From Bacillota bacterium (GTDB lineage Bacteria; Bacillota; Clostridia; Lachnospirales; Bianqueaceae), in the NCBI GenBank assembly GCA_017634575.1, contig JAGBND010000022.1, forward strand, positions 1 to 36,602: a stretch of 36,602 bases of DNA, given 5' to 3'. Below, piece after piece: positions 8,286 to 16,521 of the stretch (position 1 is its first letter; each line of letters starts with the position of its first letter). The notes beneath the pieces were generated by a model, which did no database searches, was not told where the DNA came from, and was given only the letters and a program-made list of their open reading frames with translations. The position numbers were made by a program, and so were the translations under genes.

Positions 8286-9281
8286 ATGAAAAAACGAGCA
8301 ATTATGATTTTTATTCTGATGGCTTCCCTGATGTTGATGGCGTTGGCCGGATGTTCCGGCAACAGCGGAAGCGCTGCATCCGGAGACGGAAAGAGTCAGG
8401 CATCTCAGGCTGCATCAGGTTCCAAGACCGGGGAAACCGCCAAAACGCAGGACGGTTCCAAAACCCAGGAGACCTCCAACGCCGCTTCCCAGCAGGAAGC
8501 TGCCGGCGCCGCAGATGCTGCCTCTTCCAATTCCATCGACGATCCTGAATTCCAGCCGCTGTTCGGCGGCCTGGCGCAGGGACAGTCCCTCGCCTTCCAC
8601 CTGGTAGGCCTTGCCTATGGCCAGCTGGATTCCGCTATGGTAGACCCGGCAATCTATGCCTCTTCTCTTGCTGACATCAAGAGCATGAAGGAAGTCGATC
8701 TGTCCGAAATGCCCGATGGCGAGCAGCTGATCGTTGCCTTCAGCGATTCCGGCATCGAGTATCATTTCTTCTCCATGAGCGGCTCAGGAAATTACGTTTA
8801 CAAGCTGGACGATCATGGCATCGAAAACCTGTACAAGCTGGAGCTGAACGATGGAACCTATACCCCTTACGATATCGTTTCCAAATGGTATGATGACCTG
8901 CATTTTGCAACCGAGGATACCGAGATTGCTCCTTCCACCGATCTGATCGGCGAGTGGGCTGAAAAGCAGGCCGGCCGCGGCTACATCTCCATTTCCCTCG
9001 GCCCGGATGATGACAGCTATGCTGTATTCATTCAGTGGTCCAACAGCGCATCTGAGAGTTATACATGGTCCATGCTCCTGACTCCCACCGGTGATGGCAG
9101 CCGCTGCACTTATGACAACGGCATCTGCGATCTTCACGCCTTTGACGCTGATGGCGTCGAAACCGTCACCGAGGTCTACACCGGCGGTACCGGATCCTTC
9201 TGGATCAACGGCGATGGCGAGCTGGTCTGGGAAGACGACATGGAGCATGTCGCCGATTATACAAGCTTTGTGAGACAGTAA
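8286..9281 (+). CDS. Lipoprotein of unknown function
   Basis: A 331-residue protein with a lipoprotein signal peptide: positively charged start, hydrophobic core and lipobox LAGC with Cys23. It should be lipidated and held on the outer face of the cytoplasmic membrane. Residues 24-80 form a Ser/Ala/Gly/Gln/Lys linker typical of clostridial lipoproteins. The rest is a globular, acidic domain with many aromatic residues, ending in an extended segment (TGGTGSFWINGDGELVWED). I do not recognise the domain. ATG 8286 follows AAAGGA. It has its own promoter at 8168-8196 and terminator at 9292-9328, so it is probably transcribed alone. Confidence 0.85.
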   Translation: MKKRAIMIFILMASLMLMALAGCSGNSGSAASGDGKSQASQAASGSKTGETAKTQDGSKTQETSNAASQQEAAGAADAASSNSIDDPEFQPLFGGLAQGQSLAFHLVGLAYGQLDSAMVDPAIYASSLADIKSMKEVDLSEMPDGEQLIVAFSDSGIEYHFFSMSGSGNYVYKLDDHGIENLYKLELNDGTYTPYDIVSKWYDDLHFATEDTEIAPSTDLIGEWAEKQAGRGYISISLGPDDDSYAVFIQWSNSASESYTWSMLLTPTGDGSRCTYDNGICDLHAFDADGVETVTEVYTGGTGSFWINGDGELVWEDDMEHVADYTSFVRQ

Positions 9282-9291
9282 GCAAATTCAA

Positions 9292-9328
9292 AAAAGGGAC
9301 TTACGCCTTTTTGGCGCAGGTCCCTTTT
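9292..9328 (+). terminator. Intrinsic terminator of the lipoprotein gene
   Basis: AAAAGGGAC (9292-9300) pairs with GTCCCTTTT (9320-9328); the inner CGCC/GGCG pair closes a T5 loop, and a T-rich tract follows. It begins ten bases past the TAA. Confidence 0.85.
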
Positions 9329-9384
9329 CTTTTTTCCATATAAAATGATCCCCTTTCCCATCCCATGCCTTTGGCGGGTCATCT

Positions 9385-9408
9385 CTGATCCGTATCACGC
9401 CGGATCAG
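9385..9408. other. 8-bp inverted repeat overlapping the jetD stop codon
   Basis: CTGATCCG (9385-9392) and CGGATCAG (9401-9408) are exact reverse complements with an 8-base loop, and the right arm contains the jetD TGA. No T-run follows on the minus strand, so this is a possible 3'-end stabiliser rather than a normal terminator. Confidence 0.5.
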
Positions 9409-10697
9409 TCTGATTTTGCTAAATTAAGGCTGATGATTTCCTGCTCCAGCTTTACACCCGCTGCAAGCATGGTCTGAACAAGCGGAACATACTGACGCAG
9501 CCGTGAACCCTCCTCCGAGCTCAGGATATGGTCTTTTAAAGAAGTCAGACGAATCCGGTCCTGAGCGGTTAACGGTTTCAGATACGGCTGGTAGGAAGGA
9601 TTTGTCAGATCCCGGACGGACATGTGAAACAGCTCAAAATCCAATCCCGTAACTCGGCACAGATGATCATGAATATATAAACCGCCGGCATCGATATCGC
9701 CGAAATGTTCAAAAGTCAGCTGCGGCATATACGCATGCAGCATTCTGATGAAATCACGCTGATAACGAGTGCAGTAACCGCCCAGATAAAGCAGGATTCT
9801 GGAAGATGCAGACCCGTTCGGATCAGAGGGCATCCGTTCGAAAGAAACCTTGTTTTCGATGGTCATGACCGAATCTGCAGAGGACTTCATGTCTTCTATA
9901 AAAGGAAGGTCATCCGACGAGAACTCTATACCCTGACTAAATGGTTCCAGATCCACCCATTTGCCGCTCATGCAAATGCTTAGCGGGCCTTTCAAACGAA
10001 GCTTTTGACGTTCCCGGAAAATATGGTATCTCTCCAGAATTTCATCCTGGAACATGGATGCGGGAACGTCAAATTGATCCGGCTGAGAAATATCCGTGTT
10101 TATGCTCATCAGATGCCGGCACAGGGATATGAGCATCTTCTCTTCAAGATATTTGGAATCGCCATAGATTTCCATGGAAGCTTCGCGGAGGAAAAGAAAA
10201 CGGTCATTGGTCTCAACAAAGCAGAGAGCCTTCAGCAAATCCTCCTCTTCGTCAAGCCCTGCCGGTATTTTTCCCATATCCAGCTCGTGCTGCAGCCGTT
10301 GGCATTCAGCGCGGGCGGCAGGAGCATCCGGCAAACGGCCATAACGCTGAATGAGCTGCTCTGCCCTGTTTCGCTTAGATGCTTTCGGTTCATAACCGTA
10401 GTGACCGGCCAGATAGGCCTCCACGCGCTCGATCTCCTGATCAACGAGACGCACCCTTCGAATTTCATTCGAAAACGGAACTTCATCAAAGGTGACAAAG
10501 CCCATTCCGGCAGCATGGCGGATTGTTTCATTGACCGAATCCATGAGGGCCGGATCCGCACTATTTTTACCATAAGCCGGATAAATAGCCTTCGGACTGA
10601 CAAAAGTCCCCCGCGCCGTTTTAGAAGTGCCCATATCCTTCTTGCTGGCCCGATACTTTTCTGCCAGCAAGGTAAGCAGCTTTTCTTCGTCTTTCAT
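9405..10697 (-). CDS. jetD: JetD, Wadjet TOPRIM-type nuclease
   Basis: A 430-residue protein matching the nuclease subunit of Wadjet plasmid-defence systems, which cuts circular DNA trapped by the JetABC complex. The C-terminal TOPRIM-like part shows Glu281 in TIENKVSF and the acidic loop FGDIDAGG (Asp334, Asp336), the expected metal ligands. The N-terminal half is a DNA-binding/arm region with several helical stretches, consistent with the DUF3322/DUF2220 layout. It is the last gene of recQ-jetA-jetB-jetC-jetD. ATG 10697 has a modest GGGAT-type site. The 65-bp gap from jetC carries the site 3 repeat, which could tune the amount of JetD relative to JetABC. Confidence 0.9.
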   Translation of the reverse strand: MKDEEKLLTLLAEKYRASKKDMGTSKTARGTFVSPKAIYPAYGKNSADPALMDSVNETIRHAAGMGFVTFDEVPFSNEIRRVRLVDQEIERVEAYLAGHYGYEPKASKRNRAEQLIQRYGRLPDAPAARAECQRLQHELDMGKIPAGLDEEEDLLKALCFVETNDRFLFLREASMEIYGDSKYLEEKMLISLCRHLMSINTDISQPDQFDVPASMFQDEILERYHIFRERQKLRLKGPLSICMSGKWVDLEPFSQGIEFSSDDLPFIEDMKSSADSVMTIENKVSFERMPSDPNGSASSRILLYLGGYCTRYQRDFIRMLHAYMPQLTFEHFGDIDAGGLYIHDHLCRVTGLDFELFHMSVRDLTNPSYQPYLKPLTAQDRIRLTSLKDHILSSEEGSRLRQYVPLVQTMLAAGVKLEQEIISLNLAKSD

Positions 10698-10731
10698 CGG
10701 TTATCCCATCTTCTAGCTGATTTGAAAAACA

Positions 10732-10760
10732 CCTATTTTTAGAACCGTCCCCAAAATAGG
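10732..10760. repeat. GGGGACGGTTCT element, site 3 (jetC-jetD gap)
   Basis: CCTATTTT (10732-10739) pairs with AAAATAGG (10753-10760) around a loop containing the AGAACCGTCCCC core. On the minus strand the element starts two bases after the jetC TAA and reads GGGGACGGTTCTAAAAATAG, like sites 4 and 5. Confidence 0.8.
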
Positions 10761-10762
10761 GG

Positions 10763-13700
10763 TTATTTGAACTGCACGATTCCCAGAAGCATCTGGTCAG
10801 GGCTGGTGCGCAGTACCGGAAGGATCACATCGCAGGCCTCACCGATGGACTCGGTTTTGTCAGGAGCACAGAAGATGACCTGCAGGTCCTGGCTGCGCAG
10901 GAAGTCCAGCATCAGCCGGACATTGCCGGGGTCCATTTTTGCAAAGGGTTCATCGATAAATACCAGACGGGTGCTGTTTGACCGCTGGTTATAGATCATC
11001 AGAAGTGCCGAGGTGAGGATGAGCAAATAAGGAATCTGCACCTCCGCACCGGAATTGTAGCCGGTCTGGCGGGAAAGCTTGGCACGGTCCAGGACCTCAT
11101 TGCTGATCAGGATTTCATAGTTCATATAGTTGCGGTAATCCGCAAACCGGGCTATCGCTTCCTCAGACCCTTTATCGATCAGTCTGCTTAAGATCTGCTG
11201 GATTTCCCGCTCCATCTTTTCAGCCTCTTCCGAAGAAAAATCGGAATAATCATCCAGCATCACCTGAGACTGATCCGCATCATGCATCGCCCCAAGACGC
11301 TCCCGCTCGTCCACATAACGGGCATAATCCAGGACCTTGGCATAGTCAGATCCATCCTTCAGATAATGCACATCGAATTGATATCTGGCAGCAAACTGCA
11401 GACGGGCGAGCTCCCGGTTGATTCCCCGAAGGTCCTCTCTGGCCTTTTCACAGGATTTCAGGATAGTCAGCACGAATTCATTCTTGAAAATCTCTTCATA
11501 CCGTCTGGTCTGAGAACGCAGCTTAGACCGGATCTCTTCCAGATCGTCCATCCAGATTTTATCATGTCGTTGTGCATAAAAGTTACGACCCTCATCCCCT
11601 ACAGGCAACTCACTGGCCGGATGCTTGCTCTTATACTGGGCCTGCAGGCTGGTAAGCTCGGTCTTCAGCTGGTCAATCCGGTTTTTCAACCGCTGACGGG
11701 ACTGAGGAAGCAGCAGGCCGCCCGTTCCGACCGAACCGCTCTTCACGTATTTTTCATAAGCCTCCACCACACGATTCGTCAGGTCAAAATCGGAAATCCT
11801 GAACTCATTCAGCGATGCGTCTGATTGATTCTGGGCAGCTTCATCATCCTGAATCGATTGATTATACTGACGAATTGCTTCTTCCAGGCGTAAATGATCC
11901 TGAACAGCGTCTCTGAAATCTTCTTCTGCAGCCTGCTGCTCTACTTCAAGCCTCTCAACGGCTGCTGACAGCTCCAGAAATTCACGGTTTTTAGCCTGGG
12001 CCTTTTTGAGAGCCTTCAGCTCTTTCTCCGTCTCTGAGATGGCAGCCATAACCGTCTGCGCTTTTTCATGCGCGTCAAATTGATAATCCTTGAAGAATGG
12101 TCTGTCCAGGTTAATCTGGGCACGATTCTCAGACAGCGCTTTTTTCTCCTTCAGCATCTCCTCCCGTTCTGATGTCAGCCGGGAATACTCTTTCTCTGCC
12201 TTCTTTTGGTTCAGTTCATAGATGCGCTGACCCAGATAGTAGGTTGTGGTGCGATCAAAGCGCAGGAAATAGCTGTCCATGGCAACGGATACACGGCCTT
12301 CTTTAGAGATGGCATTCTCGAAACGCTTCACCTCACTAAGCGGCACGGCATGCATACGGCCGAGCTGATAATCGAAGTATTTCTTAGCCACTTCACTGCG
12401 GATTTCAAGCAGATGAACGGCCGAATCCTCCTCCACCTTCACCTCCCGCTTCATCAGAAGCCGGGTATTAAACAAGTGGGCATATCGATGCTCGGACCGG
12501 TTCAGTACTTCATCTGCGATATCATAAACCTGCGGATCAACCAGAATCGTATATCGCCGCGCCCCCAGAAAGCTCTCAAGCGCATCCCGCCAGGCCTCAT
12601 CTTTCAGGGAAAGCACATACTCACAGGCAAACCTTGCCCGCTCGGTGCGTCCGCGGCGCTCAAGCTCCCTGTCAATATCATTCTTCAACCCGACATAGTC
12701 AGGAATCTGACTGTAATTGGTGCGGTGGCGTCTGCAATCCTCTATAATCTTCTCCTGCCGGCTCATACGGACTTCGATCTGCGCAATCTCCTGCGTCAGA
12801 AGGGCCATCCGGCTGACAGCTTCATCGTAAATCTCGTCCAGCAGCTGCTTCAGGAGGGACACTGCAGATTCCTTTTCTTCGCTGGTATAACGGCTGCTGC
12901 AAAGAGATGCCAGCACCTCTTTTTGAGGAACCTCACGCTTCCCGGACAAAATGCGATGCAGTATTTCGCTGACCTTTCTCTGGAAAAGCTCCAGTGCTTC
13001 GCAGTCTCCCCGGACATCCGCCTCTTCCCTGCGCAAAGAAACCAGTTTTTCTTCCTGTGCCAGAATCAGCCGGGCGCTGTCCAGGCTTTCCAGACTGGTC
13101 CTTGCCTTGATCAGGCGGCTGCTGATTTCCTGCCGGTTTTTCTCCAGTGCTGCGATCTTCTTTTCCAGTGTATTTTCAGTGCGGGTCGCCGCCTCCAGTT
13201 CCAGCCTGTTATGCTCGATTCGCTCTTTCAAATCCCGGCTTGTCTTATAGACTTGCCGGATATCATCCGCACGCAGATTGATGACATTTTGCTCCAGCTC
13301 GTCATATTTTTTCAGAATCCCGTCCAGCTCGTTTAGTTCTGCCTGAATCAGATCGAAGCTCTGGTTCAGCTGCTCGATATTGCTTTTGGCTTCAATCAGC
13401 TTTCCAAAATCGATATCCTTCTTTTCCAGCACACTTTCCCGGATAAACTGGTCGATCCGGACACTGGGATTGTAGGATAGAATCCCGCGAAGCTTTCTTA
13501 AATAGGTCGGCAGCTGCGGCAATCCCAACCTGAGCCCTGTCAATTGCAGAAATTTTGGAAGCGCCTGGGATCTCTCCATCATGGTCAGGTGATATCGTCT
13601 GGACAATTCGCGGCTGTCCAAAGGGATCAGCCCTCCGTCCTTGTCCTGCCTGACGTGATCAATCTCATCAAGAACCCTGCCATCGGCGACATAACGCAGG

Positions 13701-14077
13701 ACCCGGTAATTGTTGGAGGCATTTGTCTCTATACAAGTACCCAGCACAAAAACCTTGCCCTCCACAGGATCCGAGTATTCCAGCGCAATATGGGTAATAA
13801 TATTGGGATAACGATCAGCAGGACGTATATAGGTGCCGGCCGTGGCATCGAGAAGGCCTCTGGTATAGGAAGATAAAGTCCTGGCACCTGATCCGGCGCT
13901 TCCTTCCGAGGCTTTATTGAAGGCCGTATCGCCATAGGCAGCATACTTAATCGCATCCAGAAGAACCGATTTTCCGTTTCCGTTTTTTCCGGCAATCAAT
14001 GTAAACTGACCGATGGGCGCTGTGATATAGCTAAAAGCATACCAGTTAATCAGACGTATTTTCGTCAGGATAATCAT
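10763..14077 (-). CDS. jetC: JetC, Wadjet SMC-like ATPase
   Basis: A 1104-residue SMC/MukB-like ATPase, the motor of the Wadjet loop-extruding complex. The N-terminal head has Walker A GKNGNGKS at residues 30-37. The C-terminal head has an ABC-signature-like SGAEVQ near 1009-1014 and Walker B VFIDEPF with Asp1042/Glu1043. Between them lie long charged coiled-coil arms (about 230-450 and 640-800) with a hinge-like segment between. Length and order fit JetC/MksB rather than housekeeping SMC. Its ATG overlaps the jetB stop in the four-base ATGA arrangement (14074-14077), implying coupled translation. JetA (kleisin-like), JetB (kite-like) and JetD flank it. Confidence 0.92.
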   Translation of the reverse strand: MIILTKIRLINWYAFSYITAPIGQFTLIAGKNGNGKSVLLDAIKYAAYGDTAFNKASEGSAGSGARTLSSYTRGLLDATAGTYIRPADRYPNIITHIALEYSDPVEGKVFVLGTCIETNASNNYRVLRYVADGRVLDEIDHVRQDKDGGLIPLDSRELSRRYHLTMMERSQALPKFLQLTGLRLGLPQLPTYLRKLRGILSYNPSVRIDQFIRESVLEKKDIDFGKLIEAKSNIEQLNQSFDLIQAELNELDGILKKYDELEQNVINLRADDIRQVYKTSRDLKERIEHNRLELEAATRTENTLEKKIAALEKNRQEISSRLIKARTSLESLDSARLILAQEEKLVSLRREEADVRGDCEALELFQRKVSEILHRILSGKREVPQKEVLASLCSSRYTSEEKESAVSLLKQLLDEIYDEAVSRMALLTQEIAQIEVRMSRQEKIIEDCRRHRTNYSQIPDYVGLKNDIDRELERRGRTERARFACEYVLSLKDEAWRDALESFLGARRYTILVDPQVYDIADEVLNRSEHRYAHLFNTRLLMKREVKVEEDSAVHLLEIRSEVAKKYFDYQLGRMHAVPLSEVKRFENAISKEGRVSVAMDSYFLRFDRTTTYYLGQRIYELNQKKAEKEYSRLTSEREEMLKEKKALSENRAQINLDRPFFKDYQFDAHEKAQTVMAAISETEKELKALKKAQAKNREFLELSAAVERLEVEQQAAEEDFRDAVQDHLRLEEAIRQYNQSIQDDEAAQNQSDASLNEFRISDFDLTNRVVEAYEKYVKSGSVGTGGLLLPQSRQRLKNRIDQLKTELTSLQAQYKSKHPASELPVGDEGRNFYAQRHDKIWMDDLEEIRSKLRSQTRRYEEIFKNEFVLTILKSCEKAREDLRGINRELARLQFAARYQFDVHYLKDGSDYAKVLDYARYVDERERLGAMHDADQSQVMLDDYSDFSSEEAEKMEREIQQILSRLIDKGSEEAIARFADYRNYMNYEILISNEVLDRAKLSRQTGYNSGAEVQIPYLLILTSALLMIYNQRSNSTRLVFIDEPFAKMDPGNVRLMLDFLRSQDLQVIFCAPDKTESIGEACDVILPVLRTSPDQMLLGIVQFK

Positions 14078-14832
14078 AGGTCAAATTCCTCCGGATCGGA
14101 TTCTTCTGGATCGAATACTTCGGAATTGTAGGGTTCGGAACTGTAGGGTTCGGAATTGTAGGTTTCGGAATTGAAGAGTTCGGAATTGAAGACTTCGAAG
14201 CCGGGACCGTCTTTTTTCGACACTATCCCGTCGTTCTGATTCGATGCCTCTTCGCGTATATACTGGGCGGAAACCGTTCTGAACTGACGCAGATCCCAGC
14301 CAAACTGGAGGGAAGGGTACAGTTCGATAAGGGCATCCTCCTGACCAATCTCGTCGTTGGCATAGTCGATGAGACTGTATTTTTTAAAAAGCTTGAAAGC
14401 AGCAGAAAGCTCACCCGGTGAGACCTGCAGTCCGTAGGACTTTATCTGGTCCAGCAAATCGCCGCGGCTGATGAAATTGCCGGCGTTGTAGCCAACCTGC
14501 TGCAGATAAACCTTCCATAAAACCAGCAGCATATGATACTGCAGCGTAGTGAAGGTAACCACATTTGCCTGTTTGAGGCCGACTGTTTCCGCATCCTCTT
14601 CACTGGCAATCAGCATGCACACGCCGGTTTTTTCATCAGACAACAGATCGAAGCCAATAACCTTCAGATAGTCGGCTACATCCTGACGGTTGCTTTCTCT
14701 TGCAAGATAACTGTACAGCTTGGGATCTTTATCTCTGAGAATAAAAGTGGATGAAAGCAGCTTGCGGATACAGCGTTTAAACAGATCCGCACTATTATCT
14801 TTAATCTCTAATATCAATTCAAGATCAGGCAT
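14074..14832 (-). CDS. jetB: JetB, Wadjet kite-like subunit
   Basis: A 252-residue protein in the position and size of JetB, the winged-helix kite-like partner that binds the JetA kleisin and JetC. Residues 1-210 form the conserved helical/winged-helix part; it may belong to the family I recall as DUF6063, but that is from memory. Residues 213-252 are eight consecutive five-residue units of the form E-x-(F/Y/S)-(N/D/S)-(S/P), an acidic tail running right up to the stop codon. The start ATG 14832 has only a weak GGA upstream. It lies 81 bp after jetA and overlaps jetC by four bases. Identity depends mainly on operon position. Confidence 0.82.
   Translation of the reverse strand: MPDLELILEIKDNSADLFKRCIRKLLSSTFILRDKDPKLYSYLARESNRQDVADYLKVIGFDLLSDEKTGVCMLIASEEDAETVGLKQANVVTFTTLQYHMLLVLWKVYLQQVGYNAGNFISRGDLLDQIKSYGLQVSPGELSAAFKLFKKYSLIDYANDEIGQEDALIELYPSLQFGWDLRQFRTVSAQYIREEASNQNDGIVSKKDGPGFEVFNSELFNSETYNSEPYSSEPYNSEVFDPEESDPEEFDL
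14077..14196 (-). repeat. 15-bp tandem repeat encoding the JetB tail (8 units)
   Basis: Eight in-frame 15-bp units encode EVFNS, ELFNS, ETYNS, EPYSS, EPYNS, EVFDP, EESDP and EEFDL. The first five are closely similar at DNA level (TTCGGAATTGTAGGG-like on the plus strand). Such arrays expand and contract by slippage without shifting the frame, so copy number may vary between strains. Confidence 0.9.
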
Positions 14833-14913
14833 GTTTTTATTCCATTCTGCTTGGTATTTGTTTTCTGCTTTTGCTGGAAGTCAATGATCGGTTGATGGAT
14901 ATGCTTGCGCTTT

Positions 14914-16500
14914 TCAGGTTTTGGCGTTTTTGATTCGTTGTATCGTGATCGGACTGATGCGGGCAGCCTCAGTTTCCACCATTTTTGGTATTTTCACCAT
15001 GTCTTGCCGTCTGGGAGAAGGCTGACCGAGATCAGGCCGGGAAGGCTCATACGGACCAGCGCCAGACCGGCCAGGATCATACTGACCAGGTGCAGACTGG
15101 GAGGGATCATACTGACCAGCGTCAGACCGGGCAGATTCAAAGGCTCCAGGGACGGGCAGAATCGCTTTAAATGGAAAGCCTACGGTTCCGGTATATATCA
15201 CAGCTGCGGCCAGATAGATGGCCTCTTCCCTGGTTTGAACAGGAAACTCTCCCACGGAAATCTCATTCCTGCCACGCATCAGCTCGTCAAGATAATCCGT
15301 GACATTAGACAAAGAATATTTGTCAGGCTGCTCCTCCAAAAGCGCTTTGGTAAGCTCCAAAAGCCTTTCCTTGGGCAGGATATCCTGCCGGATTGCCTTT
15401 TTCAGGACATTTTCCTTGCTCTTCCTGCGCCGTTCGAGAGATTTCCGTCCTATGTAGCCGAAGCTAAGAAGCCGGTGGGCCTGTGAAAGTTCCTCAATGG
15501 CTGTTTGTCTGGTATCCGGTGACATCTCCTTCAGGCTGAGGAGCAGCTCGTGAAGATCCGTCTCCAGGTTTTTGCCATCAGCCAACACCAGCATCATACG
15601 GGTGGAATACAGATTGTAGTAGGTATTGATCCGCCGATCGATGGCATTCATCTCATCTTCATATTCAATGGCAATGAAGTTTTCTACCTCCTGGAACTGT
15701 CGGTCAATCTTGTCTGCGGCGGCGGTTTTGTCAAGCTGTTCGACCTTCATCAGCTCAGTGATCATTTTCTCGTAAAGCTCACTGTGCCTCAGCCGTCTGA
15801 GGAGGCGTTCGATTTCAGCAATGTAGGAGGGAATCAGACCGCTTCGCTTGATGAAGAAATAATCATTGAAAAAACGCTCCAGCAGGGCATCTTTAATGAG
15901 ATATTGACCGAAGCTGTTTGCATCAGCCATTTGCAGCACCATGCGCATGATATCCCGAATGCTGTCTTTGAGAATCAGCAGATCGTTTTTAAGGTCGCTC
16001 TCGTCTTCAACCAAAGGAACCAGAATGTTCAGATATGGCCGGATCGCTCTGGCACTATCCTTGCTAAAAGCGTTCTTAAGGGTCTCATACATGGAGAAGA
16101 TGTGATTGGTAATGGTTCCGTTGGCACTCTGATCCAGAATTTTAGAAATGGCATCGATCAGCTTCCGGCAGTATGCAGAAATCGACGCAATATTGTCCCC
16201 GGTCCGGCCAATTTCCGGAGCGGCGATCCAGCCACAGGAGCGAAAATACCGAAGAATAAGGGATGCATTTTCCTGCGGCGTTCTTTTGGAGCTGATTTCT
16301 TCGCCAATGTCTTCGGTTTCAATGGCCAGTTGTTGATTCTGCAGATAGATAATCAGTGTATTTCTGGCGTCCGTTTCGTACAGAATCGGTACTTCTTTAG
16401 ACTTTTCAATCAGCTGCAGAATACATTCAAAATACAATTCCCGGTTTTTACAGGTAAAAGGATTGAAAAATCGGGAATTCAACGCTTCAAAACGAGGCAT
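14914..16500 (-). CDS. jetA: JetA, Wadjet kleisin-like subunit
   Basis: A 528-residue, largely helical protein beginning MPRFEALNSRFFNPF, which resembles the JetA family I recall as DUF5716/PF18982; it is the kleisin-like subunit bridging the JetC heads. ATG 16500 is preceded by AAGGAG eight bases away. The gene starts only 21 bp after the recQ stop, so the two are co-transcribed. Residues 449-500 are a proline/glycine/tyrosine-rich disordered segment with about four ten-residue repeats (SDAGQYDPSQ, SAPGQYDPGR and so on), followed by a short basic C-terminus. The exact Wadjet subtype (II or III rather than I, judging by this JetA) needs profile comparison. Confidence 0.85.
   Translation of the reverse strand: MPRFEALNSRFFNPFTCKNRELYFECILQLIEKSKEVPILYETDARNTLIIYLQNQQLAIETEDIGEEISSKRTPQENASLILRYFRSCGWIAAPEIGRTGDNIASISAYCRKLIDAISKILDQSANGTITNHIFSMYETLKNAFSKDSARAIRPYLNILVPLVEDESDLKNDLLILKDSIRDIMRMVLQMADANSFGQYLIKDALLERFFNDYFFIKRSGLIPSYIAEIERLLRRLRHSELYEKMITELMKVEQLDKTAAADKIDRQFQEVENFIAIEYEDEMNAIDRRINTYYNLYSTRMMLVLADGKNLETDLHELLLSLKEMSPDTRQTAIEELSQAHRLLSFGYIGRKSLERRRKSKENVLKKAIRQDILPKERLLELTKALLEEQPDKYSLSNVTDYLDELMRGRNEISVGEFPVQTREEAIYLAAAVIYTGTVGFPFKAILPVPGAFESARSDAGQYDPSQSAPGQYDPGRSGAGPYEPSRPDLGQPSPRRQDMVKIPKMVETEAARISPITIQRIKNAKT
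15007..15126 (-). repeat. 30-bp tandem repeat encoding the JetA disordered segment (4 units)
   Basis: Four in-frame 30-bp units encode SDAGQYDPSQ, SAPGQYDPGR, SGAGPYEPSR and PDLGQPSPRR, with diverging sequence toward the last unit. It is analogous to the JetB array, but the unit sequence is different. Confidence 0.8.
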
Positions 16501-16521
16501 GCTTTAAGCTCCTTGCTGATT

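Noticed and set aside
12206..13336. A 376-codon plus-strand frame opposite jetC
   Set aside because: It is a shadow of the SMC-like coding sequence with no promoter, ribosome binding site or family resemblance.
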